Below, piece after piece: positions 1 through 6,518 of a stretch of DNA of 11,879 nt; within the stretch, counting starts at the first letter, position 1; each line of letters begins with the position of its first letter. The stretch lies in the NCBI GenBank assembly GCA_023416135.1, contig JAEZIF010000150.1, positions 1 to 11,879 of the forward strand, written 5' to 3'. The notes beneath the pieces are model-generated. The model made no database searches, had not been told where the DNA came from, and saw only the letters and a list, made by a program, of their open reading frames with translations. Origin of the DNA: Pseudomonadota bacterium (GTDB taxonomy: Bacteria > Pseudomonadota > Alphaproteobacteria > Reyranellales > Reyranellaceae). A program made the position numbers and the translations under genes.

Positions 1-846
1 GGCATCGCGACTGCGATCGGCGCGCTCGGCAGCGCGCTCACGACGTCACCCGTCCAGGCAATGCTGCCCACGGTCGGCTGGCGCGGCGTCTTCTGGGTTC
101 TGTGCGTTCTGGCGCTTGGCGTGGCGGCCTGGATTCTCCTGGCGGTGCCGGACAAGCCGCGTGTCCGGCCGAACGCCGGGGACCCGGCGCGAACCCTGCG
201 CGGCGACATTGCCTTGAGCGGTCGCATTCTTGCCTCGCGGACCTTCTGGCGCCTCGGTCCGGCGGTTGCGACGCTTTCGATGTTCAACTTTGCCTACCTG
301 GGCCTTTGGGCCGGCCCCTGGCTGCGCGACGTGGCCGGCATGGACGGCCCCACCCGAGCCGGCGTGTTGTTCATCTACACATTCGCGATGGTCGTCGGCA
401 GCGTGTTGACCGGCAGCGCCGCCAGCCGGGCGAGCGCGGCGGGCTTGCCGGCTTTTCTCGTTCCCATCGTGTCGCTTGCAGGCCTGGTGCTGCTGCAGGT
501 CGGCCTCATGCTGCAGCCGAGCCAGCCCTCGGTCGTGCTCGTGCTCTGGCTTGCAATCGCGGTGTTCGGCGCGGCCGGACCGGTGGGCTATGTCGTGATG
601 AGCCAGATGTTTCCGCCCGAGCAGACCGGGCGGGTCTCGACCGCCGTGAACACGCTGACGCTCGGGGGTGCCTTCCTGGTCCAGGCGGCGATCGGCTGGA
701 TCCTCGATCTTTGGCCGCGCACCGCGTCGGACGGCTGGGATCCGGACGGCTACAGCTGGGCACTGGCGTTGACCGCGGCGCTTCAGGCGCTGGCTGCGCT
801 CGTGATGGCGACGGCCCACCGGCGCGGGCATGCCATCTCAACGTGA
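1..846 (+). CDS. MFS transporter, C-terminal part (5' end outside window)
   Basis: The reading frame is open from the first base and ends at TGA 844-846, so about 281 residues of a membrane transporter are present and the start lies to the left. The protein has several hydrophobic segments separated by short charged loops. A pattern common near the last helices of major facilitator proteins is visible: a Phe-Pro-Pro-Glu-x-x-Gly-Arg stretch, then Ser-Thr-Ala-Val-Asn-Thr, then a Gly-rich helix ending in Leu-Trp-Pro. The visible part would correspond roughly to helices 5 or 6 to 12. It should sit in the inner membrane and move a small solute. The substrate cannot be read from the sequence. The end overlaps the convergent phosphoesterase gene by 9 bases. 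MFS membership is fairly safe; any finer assignment would be a guess. Confidence 0.82.
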   Translation, partial: GIATAIGALGSALTTSPVQAMLPTVGWRGVFWVLCVLALGVAAWILLAVPDKPRVRPNAGDPARTLRGDIALSGRILASRTFWRLGPAVATLSMFNFAYLGLWAGPWLRDVAGMDGPTRAGVLFIYTFAMVVGSVLTGSAASRASAAGLPAFLVPIVSLAGLVLLQVGLMLQPSQPSVVLVLWLAIAVFGAAGPVGYVVMSQMFPPEQTGRVSTAVNTLTLGGAFLVQAAIGWILDLWPRTASDGWDPDGYSWALALTAALQALAALVMATAHRRGHAIST

Positions 847-1434
847 AGGCCGGACGGGCAGGGCCGGGAAGTCGCGCACGACTACCTCCTCGGTCGCCGT
901 GTCCAGCACGGCGCAGCTCAGTTGCCGGCCATTGCGCGGATCACGGCCATCACCGGCCGAGCCGGGATTGACCACCAGCACCCGACCGATGCGGCGGACG
1001 ACCTGCTGGTGCGTGTGGCCGTAGAGCACGATATCGGCGTCGGCCTCGCCGAAGCGATGCAGCTCGGAGCTGGTGGGCAGCGCGTAGCTGCCGCGCGGTT
1101 CCCATGGCGTCGAGTGCACCATCAGGATGCGCTTGCCGCCGATCCGCAGATCGCGCCGATGCGGCTGCTCGGCGAGCCAGTTCAGCAAGGGCCGGTCGAT
1201 GTCGGCCCGGGAACGCGCCCGCTCGCCGGCCGGGCCGAGGAAGACCTCCTCGTGATTGCCGAGGATGGTGAGCGCGTCGCGCTCGCGCAGCCGGCCGATC
1301 ACCGCATTCGAGAAGCCGTACTCGTAGATGCTGTCGCCGAGGCACAGCAGCGCATCGATCGGGCCCATGATCTCGAGGGCCCGATCGAAGCCGTCGATGT
1401 TGCAATGCAGGTCGGAGACGATGCCGAGCTTCAA
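838..1434 (-). CDS. Calcineurin-like metallophosphoesterase (YfcE/MJ0936-like)
   Basis: This 198-residue protein has the full set of metal-binding motifs of small calcineurin-like phosphoesterases: Asp8-x-His10 at the N terminus, Gly33-Asp34, Gly-Asn-His-Glu at 59-62, His107 in Met-Val-His-Ser, and Gly-His-Thr-His at 139-142. Asn-Pro-Gly-Ser-Ala-Gly follows at 156-161 and is typical of the YfcE/MJ0936 branch. The enzyme should be a cytosolic two-metal phosphodiesterase or phosphatase; its natural substrate is unknown. The start is a TTG. It is chosen because the DxH motif lies only eight residues in and no ATG fits upstream; a CAGGGG stretch lies about 7 bases ahead of it. Only 30 bases separate it from the dioxygenase gene upstream on the same strand, so the two may be co-transcribed. 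It converges on the MFS gene with a 9-base overlap. Confidence 0.88.
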   Translation of the reverse strand: MKLGIVSDLHCNIDGFDRALEIMGPIDALLCLGDSIYEYGFSNAVIGRLRERDALTILGNHEEVFLGPAGERARSRADIDRPLLNWLAEQPHRRDLRIGGKRILMVHSTPWEPRGSYALPTSSELHRFGEADADIVLYGHTHQQVVRRIGRVLVVNPGSAGDGRDPRNGRQLSCAVLDTATEEVVVRDFPALPVRPSR

Positions 1435-1464
1435 CAGAGGCCCCTGATTGGATTGCCGCGACGC

Positions 1465-2340
1465 TTAAGCTGAAGCCGGCAGCGGCAGGTCGAGCGACGT
1501 GGTGCGGCGCATCTCGCGGCGGTGGGTCTTGTCATCGAACGGCCGGGCGCGATGCATGGTGCAGCGATTGTCCCAGATCACGAAGTCATGCGGCCGCCAG
1601 ACGTGGCGATAGACGAATTGCGGCTGCGTGGCATGGTCGATCAGGTCGCGCAGCAGCAGCCGTCCCTCCGGTACGGGCCAGTCGACGACATGGGCGGCGT
1701 GCGAGGCGAGATAGAGTGCGCGGCGGCCCGAGCCCGGGATCGTGCGGACCAGCGGATGGACGGCGCCCTTCAGCTTTTCCTGCTCGTCCTCGCTGAAGTC
1801 GAAGCCGAGCACGTGGCGCGAATAGACGATGGAATGATAGACGCGCAGCCCTTCGATCGAGGCGCGGGTTTCCGCGTCGAGTGCATCGTAGGCGGCGCGC
1901 ATGTCGGCGAACTCCGTGTCGGCCCGCACCGGCGGCACCACGCGCGCCGACAGCATCGAGTAGCGGCCCGGCGGGTCGACGAACGATGCATCGGTGTGCC
2001 ACAGGCGGTTGGCGACCGAGGAGGCGCGCATGCGGTTGTTCGCGTCCCGGATCTTGCCGTCCTTGTCGACGTTGGAGACGTCGGCCAGCGCCTCGTTGCC
2101 GAACCGGTTGCTGCCGATGGCCGAGGAGGACGTGCGGGCATGCAGCGTGCCGTCGAAACGTCGAGCGAAGTCGAGCTGCTCATCGTTGGTGAAATCCTGA
2201 TCGCGGAACACCAGCACGGCGTACTCGTCCATGCCGGCGCGGATCGCCTCCAGCGATTGGCGATCATGCACCCGGCGCAGGTCGATCGCGCCCACTTCGC
2301 CGGCGAATACGGGCGTGAGCGGCGTGATGGTGACGGTCAT
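1465..2340 (-). CDS. TauD/TfdA-family Fe(II)/2-oxoglutarate dioxygenase
   Basis: The 291-residue protein fits the TauD/TfdA family, which oxidises small organic substrates while converting 2-oxoglutarate and O2 to succinate and CO2. The iron triad is visible as His115-x-Asp117 in a Trp-His-Thr-Asp context and His263 in Asn-Arg-Cys-Thr-Met-His. The 2-oxoglutarate-binding arginine is probably Arg275 or Arg279 in the Arg-rich stretch that follows. Near the N terminus Val-Leu-Val-Phe-Arg-Asp-Gln is also typical. The substrate (taurine, a sulfate ester, a phenoxyacid or other) cannot be decided. The frame stays open to 2403, but the ATG at 2340 is preferred because a purine-rich AAGGGGG lies about 6 bases upstream and the protein then starts just before the family's first strand. 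It lies 99 bases downstream of the acyltransferase and 30 bases upstream of the phosphoesterase gene. A weak promoter-like pair (TTGGTT, 17 bases, CAGGAT on the minus strand) lies in 2372-2400. Confidence 0.9.
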   Translation of the reverse strand: MTVTITPLTPVFAGEVGAIDLRRVHDRQSLEAIRAGMDEYAVLVFRDQDFTNDEQLDFARRFDGTLHARTSSSAIGSNRFGNEALADVSNVDKDGKIRDANNRMRASSVANRLWHTDASFVDPPGRYSMLSARVVPPVRADTEFADMRAAYDALDAETRASIEGLRVYHSIVYSRHVLGFDFSEDEQEKLKGAVHPLVRTIPGSGRRALYLASHAAHVVDWPVPEGRLLLRDLIDHATQPQFVYRHVWRPHDFVIWDNRCTMHRARPFDDKTHRREMRRTTSLDLPLPASA

Positions 2341-2439
2341 GGACGCCCCCTTCGTGGAGAACGAGGGGATCATCCTGATGGAAGTCCGCCGGGCAACCAA
2401 CACGGATTTTCTGTCAGGCGAAGCCGCCAGGCCGACAGG

Positions 2440-3243
2440 TCATGCCGGCGACTCGGGTGTGAGAATCGCCAGTTCCAGACGTCTCTTTTCCGCTTCTTCG
2501 TCGAACCTCTGTCCGACGATCCTGTAGGGACGGCGGAACTCGAGCCTGATCGGCCAGCATGTCGGACTGAGGAGCATGCGCCGCAGGGACTCGCCGAAGC
2601 CCGGCAGATCCCGCTTCATGGCGTCTGTCATGCTGACGTGCAGCGGCATTACCCAAGCGCCCTTTTTCCAGGCAGCCTTCAGGATCTGGGCGTTCCTGAT
2701 CCTGCCCATCCTGTTCGGCCCGACCGACACGTGGTCTGCCTGCTTGCTCGTTCGACCGCCTTCGAGGTGGGCGACGAAGCACTGCTGTCTCTCGAAATGC
2801 TCCATCACCCGTTTCATCGCGCTCCAGTTGAGCTTCCGGGACTCCAGCGTGTCGTCGCGGCCGACCCGGATGCAGCGCAGTCGCTCATGATCCTCCGGCG
2901 TGAAGCCCTTGAAGAGGTTCTTGTCCGGAAGACTCCAGGGAAACATTCTCAGCCTGAACATCGCCCAGGGCCAGAATACGAGAGGAATAAGAAACGTTTC
3001 GATCAGCGACGGATGGTTGGCAACGATCAGCACGCGGCCGCGTCGCGCGTAGCGCACTGCGCGCCAGTAGCCGCTGATCCTGACGATGCGGAACAGGCCG
3101 AGCAGCCAGAACGGCAGTCCGAGAAGGGTGCCGAGCAGCACCGCCATGGCGAGACCGCTCAAGAGCGACGCGAGTCGTTCCTTGTGGCCCCGTTGCATGC
3201 GCTTACCGTAGTCCATGCGCCACGTCGGACCAAGCCTCGACAC
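2440..3243 (-). CDS. PlsC-like lysophospholipid acyltransferase family protein
   Basis: This protein of up to 267 residues resembles glycerophosphate acyltransferases. It has one long hydrophobic segment near residues 24-54, then Asn76-His77-Pro-Ser-Leu-Ile-Glu82 in the place of the catalytic HX4D motif, and Glu161-Gly-Gly-Arg-Thr matching the acceptor-binding EGTR motif. It probably sits at the inner face of the cytoplasmic membrane and transfers an acyl group to a lysolipid or similar acceptor. The acidic residue of HX4D is Glu here instead of Asp, which is unusual and makes the exact reaction uncertain. The first possible start is GTG at 3243. ATG codons at 3216 and 3198 are alternatives, and none has a convincing ribosome binding site, so up to 15 N-terminal residues are doubtful. 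It is divergent from the MBL-fold gene. Family assignment is good; substrate is unknown. Confidence 0.8.
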   Translation of the reverse strand: MSRLGPTWRMDYGKRMQRGHKERLASLLSGLAMAVLLGTLLGLPFWLLGLFRIVRISGYWRAVRYARRGRVLIVANHPSLIETFLIPLVFWPWAMFRLRMFPWSLPDKNLFKGFTPEDHERLRCIRVGRDDTLESRKLNWSAMKRVMEHFERQQCFVAHLEGGRTSKQADHVSVGPNRMGRIRNAQILKAAWKKGAWVMPLHVSMTDAMKRDLPGFGESLRRMLLSPTCWPIRLEFRRPYRIVGQRFDEEAEKRRLELAILTPESPA

Positions 3244-3294
3244 GACGGGCGGGCTCGGCGTGCCTTGGCGCGGACCAAGCTGCTGAACGCGCTG

Positions 3295-3324
3295 TTCGTC
3301 ATCGGCTCCAGGCTGGGCTACGAT
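3295..3324 (+). promoter_or_regulatory. Possible sigma-70 promoter for the MBL-fold gene
   Basis: In the 122-base divergent gap between the acyltransferase and the MBL-fold hydrolase there is TTCGTC (3295-3300), an 18-base spacer and TACGAT (3319-3324). The -10 box is reasonable and the -35 box weak. It would place the transcript start about 30 bases before the ATG at 3366. This is pattern matching only. Confidence 0.25.
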
Positions 3325-3365
3325 AGGGAGGCAATCGGATAGCCCCGGGGGAGGAGACGCGAGCG

Positions 3366-4241
3366 ATGCGCACGAGCTTTTCTGTCAACGACATGACCAT
3401 TCACCGGATCGTCGAGCAGGAGAGCGGCTTCACGCCGATGCTCGACTTCCTGCCGACATTGTCGAAGGAAACCCTCGACGAGAACCTCGCCTGGCTGGCG
3501 CCCGGCGGCTATGACGGCAAGAGCGGGAATGTCGTGTTGTGCTTCCAGTCGTATGTCGTCAAGACTCCGCACCATAACATCCTGGTCGACAGCTGCATCG
3601 GCAACGACAAGAACTTCCCACTGCGGCCGACCTGGAACAAGAAGACCGACGACAACTGGATGAAGGCGCTGAAGGCTGCCGGCCTCGGGGTCGAGGACAT
3701 CGATTTCGTGATGTGCACGCATCTGCACGGCGATCACGTCGGCTGGAACACGCGGCTCGAGAACGGCCGCTGGGTCCCGACCTTTCCGAAGGCGCGCTAC
3801 CTGTTCTCGAAGAAAGAATACACCTATTGGAGCGAGATCCATCGGAAGACGCCGCTCGACCAGATCACCGACAGCGTGCTGCCGATCATCGAGGCCAACC
3901 GGGCCGAACTGGTCAGCAGCGATCATGCGCTTAACGACCATATCCGACTGAGCCCGACCCCGGGCCACACGCCTGACCATTTCGCGGTCTGCGCCGGCAA
4001 GGGCGGCGACGCCGCGGTGTTCACCGGAGACCTGATCCATTCGCCGATCCAGGCCCGCTATCCCGAACTGGTCATGCGCGTCGACACCGACCGCGAGCAG
4101 GCCGTCCGCACGCGCCGGAATTTCTTCGAGCGCTACTGCGACACCGACACGTTGTGCTGCACGATGCACTTCCCGTCGCCCTCGGTCGGCCACATCAAGC
4201 GCTGGGGCGACGGCTTCCGCCTGGAGTACGTTAAAGGCTGA
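3366..4241 (+). CDS. MBL-fold metallo-hydrolase
   Basis: The 291-residue protein carries the metallo-beta-lactamase-fold zinc motif His119-x-His121-x-Asp123-His124, then His201 in Gly-His-Thr-Pro-Asp-His, Asp222 in Thr-Gly-Asp-Leu-Ile-His and His268 in Met-His-Phe-Pro-Ser-Pro. These are all the residues expected of a two-metal hydrolase. Length and motif spacing recall the broad group that includes quorum-quenching lactonases and many uncharacterised hydrolases; lactonase activity is only one option. No signal peptide is seen, so it should be cytosolic. The ATG at 3366 is preceded by GGGGGAGGAG about 10 bases upstream, a very strong ribosome binding site. It is transcribed alone, away from the acyltransferase, and ends just before a GC-rich hairpin. 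Fold and metal site are secure; substrate is unknown. Confidence 0.9.
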   Translation: MRTSFSVNDMTIHRIVEQESGFTPMLDFLPTLSKETLDENLAWLAPGGYDGKSGNVVLCFQSYVVKTPHHNILVDSCIGNDKNFPLRPTWNKKTDDNWMKALKAAGLGVEDIDFVMCTHLHGDHVGWNTRLENGRWVPTFPKARYLFSKKEYTYWSEIHRKTPLDQITDSVLPIIEANRAELVSSDHALNDHIRLSPTPGHTPDHFAVCAGKGGDAAVFTGDLIHSPIQARYPELVMRVDTDREQAVRTRRNFFERYCDTDTLCCTMHFPSPSVGHIKRWGDGFRLEYVKG

Positions 4242-4253
4242 AGGCGCGAAATC

Positions 4254-4286
4254 GCCGTGCCTGCGCGGCGGCCGTGCAGGCACGGC
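4254..4286. terminator. GC-rich hairpin between two convergent genes
   Basis: GCCGTGCCTGC at 4254-4264 is a perfect 11-base inverted repeat of GCAGGCACGGC at 4276-4286, with an 11-base loop. It starts 12 bases after the MBL-fold stop and ends 7 bases before the GrpB-family stop, so it could end transcripts from both sides. No clean T-run follows on either strand, so it may work as a stem-only or Rho-assisted terminator. Confidence 0.65.
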
Positions 4287-4293
4287 AGTGCCA

Positions 4294-4845
4294 CTATCTT
4301 TCCGACTTGAGAACCGACTCGATAAAGGCCTGCTTGCCGAGCGTGTATGCTGAACGATCGGACACGTGAGCGTCGACGAGACGACGTTTTTGTTCAACAT
4401 ACAGCGCGACCAGCTCCGGATCCGCGGCGAGTCGATCCCGGAACCTCCGCAACCTGTCCACCTCGCTGCTGTTCTCGGGAATCAGATGAACATGAAGTCG
4501 AAAGACCGACCCGTCGAATGAAAAGCTGCCTTCTCGCATCGGTCTGCTGTCGGGATGTCTTTTCCCTCCTGACTGGGGCTGAAAGCCCATGCCATCGATG
4601 GTCGTGCGCACTCTGCTCAGATGCCCATCGGGGATCAACAGCATCAGGTCGAGAATGCCCTTGCCGTCGCAACCGGGTACGGCCGTGCTTCCCACGTGCT
4701 CGACTTCAATACCTGGCAGGGCGGCTTGAAGCAGTCGCACCAATCTGTTTGCTGCCGCCGGTCCGCGAACATCCCAAGGTCTCAGCTCGATGACTTTCGG
4801 TCCTCCTGGAATATCGTAGGGGCCAATCAGCGGAGAAGCGTTCAC
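4294..4845 (-). CDS. GrpB family protein (nucleotidyltransferase-like fold)
   Basis: This 183-residue protein belongs to the GrpB family, recognised from Glu49-His-Val-Gly-Ser-Thr-Ala-Val-Pro-Gly58 followed by Gly-Lys-Gly-Ile-Leu-Asp-Leu at 61-67 and a later His118-Val-His. The Gly-Ser motif and the Asp at 66 fit a nucleotidyltransferase-like fold. In some proteins a GrpB domain is fused to dephospho-CoA kinase, but a stand-alone role is not established. The frame is open back to a TTG at 4881. The GTG at 4845 is preferred because AGAGG lies about 10 bases upstream and because the chain then begins with Asn-Ala-Ser-Pro-Leu-Ile-Gly-Pro-Tyr, which I recall as close to the start of relatives. 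It converges on the MBL-fold gene with a shared hairpin between. The C terminus looks complete. Family is well supported; function is unknown. Confidence 0.82.
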   Translation of the reverse strand: MNASPLIGPYDIPGGPKVIELRPWDVRGPAAANRLVRLLQAALPGIEVEHVGSTAVPGCDGKGILDLMLLIPDGHLSRVRTTIDGMGFQPQSGGKRHPDSRPMREGSFSFDGSVFRLHVHLIPENSSEVDRLRRFRDRLAADPELVALYVEQKRRLVDAHVSDRSAYTLGKQAFIESVLKSER

Positions 4846-4990
4846 GGGCTTCTGACCTCTTGCTTCATACCGACCATACAATACTTGGCGGCACGACAGA
4901 TCGCAGTGTGAGTTGTCAGACCCTCGGGACCGTCCGGCAACGCCACTTTCCGGACCCTGGTTGCGCTGACGGCGCGATCGAGCAACGGCC

Positions 4991-5560
4991 TCAGCGCCCC
5001 GGATGCCAGCCTGCCGCGGCCGCGAAGCGGGCGAAGAACTGCTCCTCGTAGGCGTGCTCGGGGTCGTCGCGCACCATTCGGTCCATCAGGTGGGCGTCCG
5101 ATCCGACCAGGATGCGCCACCTGTCCGCCTTGACCCCTTCCAGGATGATCGCCGCCGCCTCGGCCGCGCTGGTCGGCGCATCCAGCAGAAAGCGCCGGGC
5201 ACGTTCTGCGAGCATGGCCTTGACCTCGTCATCCGACAGCGCCGAGGGGTCCTTGCCCATCGAGGCGAGGCGCGCTCGGGCCTGGGCAATCTGCCGGGCA
5301 TCCAGTTGATCCGAATCGTTGCTGGTCTGGACCTTGAGCGAGTTGACGCGAAAGCCGGTGCAGACATGTCCCGGCATCACTACCGACACCTTGATGTGCG
5401 GCGCATTCAGCCGGAGATCGGTCACCAGGGCTTCGCTGAATCCTTTCACTGCGAACTTCGCCGCCGAGTAGGCGGTGTGCGGCGCGCCGGGGCAGACCGA
5501 GGCCCAGAAGCCGTTCATGCTGCTGGTGTTGACGATATGGGCTTCCTCCGCCGCCTGCGC
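4991..5560 (-). pseudogene. Truncated short-chain dehydrogenase/reductase (SDR)
   Basis: The frame encodes the C-terminal two thirds of a classical SDR oxidoreductase. It shows Asn-Thr-Ser-Ser (the expected catalytic serine), then Tyr-Ser-Ala-Ala-Lys (catalytic Tyr and Lys), then Val-Met-Pro-Gly-His after a strand. About 189 residues are open, compared with about 250-300 in intact relatives. Reading back from Asn-Thr-Ser-Ser, the frame meets an in-frame stop (TCA on the plus strand, 5561-5563) after only about ten more family-like residues. No Gly-rich nucleotide-binding motif or Asn-Asn-Ala-Gly motif is found upstream in any frame. The only ATG, at 5518, lies after the catalytic serine, so a protein started there could not bind cofactor or work as a normal SDR. 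I read this as a deletion remnant whose 5' half was lost. Its 3' end at TGA 4991-4993 looks normal, with the family-like C terminus intact. Confidence 0.75.
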
Positions 5561-5676
5561 TCAATCTAGAACGGCCCGATCGCGCCGAACAGGAAGGCAA
5601 GCTCAATCGAGCGCGGCGCATGGACTGGTTGGGCCTCTCGCGCCCCGAACACCAACTGTTTCAGCCGCTGACGCCG
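5561..5676. other. Unassigned DNA at the break point of the SDR gene
   Basis: Between the broken SDR frame and the nickel transporter promoter there is about 115 bases with no gene I recognise. Short open stretches exist on both strands but none has family features or a good start. Two copies of the 9-base unit CGCTGACGC lie head to tail near its right edge (5667-5684). The DNA may be what remains of an insertion that truncated the SDR gene, but no inverted ends or transposase motif support that. Confidence 0.4.
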
Positions 5677-5703
5677 CTGACGCCGTTGCGCTCTTCGTAT
5701 ACT
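5677..5703 (+). promoter_or_regulatory. Probable sigma-70 promoter of the nickel transporter gene
   Basis: TATACT at 5698-5703 matches five of six bases of the -10 consensus. CTGACG at 5677-5682 is a fair -35 box, but the 15-base spacer is short. Transcription would start near 5710, leaving a leader of roughly 57 bases before the ATG at 5767. The leader contains GAGGG at 5753-5757 as the likely ribosome binding site. Confidence 0.5.
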
Positions 5704-5725
5704 GTGTGGGGTGCCAGTTCTGATG

Positions 5726-5745
5726 ATATCCGTAGACATCGATAT
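5726..5745. promoter_or_regulatory. Small dyad in the nickel transporter leader, possible operator
   Basis: ATATC at 5726-5730 and GATAT at 5741-5745 form an inverted repeat with a 10-base centre, just downstream of the likely transcript start. A metal-responsive repressor could bind here, but the arms are short and do not match the NikR operator I know from E. coli (GTATGA with a wide spacer). Chance occurrence is possible. Confidence 0.22.
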
Positions 5746-5766
5746 TGCGTGTGAGGGTATCTTGGA

Positions 5767-6462
5767 ATGCTCGGGATCCTAGGTCTTGGCTTCCTGCTCG
5801 GCATGCAGCATGCGCTTGAGGCTGATCATATTGCTGCTGTGTCCAGTATTGCAGCGCGCCATGCATCCGTCGGCGAGATCGTCAGGCGTGGTTTGGCCTG
5901 GGGGCTGGGTCATACCATCACGCTCTTTCTCTTCGCCGGGGCTGCGCTCCTGCTTGACCGAGCAATCCCCGAACACCTGGCCGATCTCCTCCAGACCGCG
6001 GTCGGCATCATGTTGGTGGCTCTGGGGAGTAACGTCCTTTGGAGGGTGTGGCATGACCGGGCCCATTTCCACCAGCATCGCCATGTCGATGGCACCGTCC
6101 ATCTCCATCTTCATAGCCATGCCGGCGAAGGGTCGTCCCGGGCGCGCGATCTGCATTCTCATGAACACGGCTTTCGCTGGCAGGCTCTGTTCGTCGGGTT
6201 GATGCACGGCATGGCGGGATCGGCTGCGTTGCTGGTTCTTGTCGTGTCTCAGGCTGGCAATCCGCGGCTCGGCCTGATCTATGTCTTTGTTTTCGGATTG
6301 GGATCGATGATCGGAATGGGGGCGCTATCGGCGGCGATCGCGTATCCTCTCGTGATGTCGGCGCGCTACCTCGTGTGGGCGAACCGCGGCCTTCAGCTGC
6401 TGGTTGGTATCATCACGATCGCGATCGGCGCGATGACGATCCATGAAACGCTCTTCGCTTAG
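5767..6462 (+). CDS. ureH: UreH/NiCoT-type nickel permease
   Basis: This 231-residue inner-membrane protein should import Ni2+ for urease. The signature of nickel/cobalt permeases, His15-Ala-x-x-x-Asp20-His21, lies in the first hydrophobic segment. Hydrophobic segments near residues 1-30, 42-63, 72-92, 137-161, 167-193 and 205-225 suggest six membrane helices. Leu-Met-His-Gly-Met-Ala-Gly-Ser-Ala-Ala at 146-154 is typical of the UreH branch. Between helices 3 and 4 a loop at 96-134 holds twelve histidines, probably a nickel reservoir or filter. GAGGG about 9 bases ahead supports the ATG at 5767. It is on the opposite strand from the urease operon and converges on the urea channel gene, 56 bases apart, so it has its own promoter. 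Cobalt transport cannot be excluded, but the urease neighbours argue for nickel. The symbol ureH is used elsewhere for UreD, so it should be read with care. Confidence 0.92.
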   Translation: MLGILGLGFLLGMQHALEADHIAAVSSIAARHASVGEIVRRGLAWGLGHTITLFLFAGAALLLDRAIPEHLADLLQTAVGIMLVALGSNVLWRVWHDRAHFHQHRHVDGTVHLHLHSHAGEGSSRARDLHSHEHGFRWQALFVGLMHGMAGSAALLVLVVSQAGNPRLGLIYVFVFGLGSMIGMGALSAAIAYPLVMSARYLVWANRGLQLLVGIITIAIGAMTIHETLFA

Positions 6463-6518
6463 AACGCGGCCCCGGTTTCGATCGGGACATTTCCGTCAGC
6501 GCGCTCGCCGTCATCGGG

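Noticed and set aside
1522..3342. A 606-codon open frame on the plus strand
   Set aside because: It runs antisense to the dioxygenase and acyltransferase genes, both of which have clear catalytic motifs. Its product is Arg/His/Asp-rich without domains, as expected of a mirror frame in GC-rich DNA.
3366..4241. Calling the MBL-fold protein an AHL lactonase
   Set aside because: The zinc motifs are shared by many MBL-fold hydrolases, and no acyl-homoserine lactone synthase or regulator gene is in the window.
4991..5518. The SDR frame as an intact gene starting at the ATG at 5518
   Set aside because: The start falls after the catalytic serine and the whole nucleotide-binding half is missing, so a working SDR is unlikely.
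5667..5691. CRISPR-like short repeats
   Set aside because: Only two exact 9-base units stand head to tail without spacers, far below repeat length for an array.
6463..6518. Terminator between the nickel permease and urea channel genes
   Set aside because: Only a four-base stem (CCCG/CGGG) without T-run is seen; this is too weak to call.
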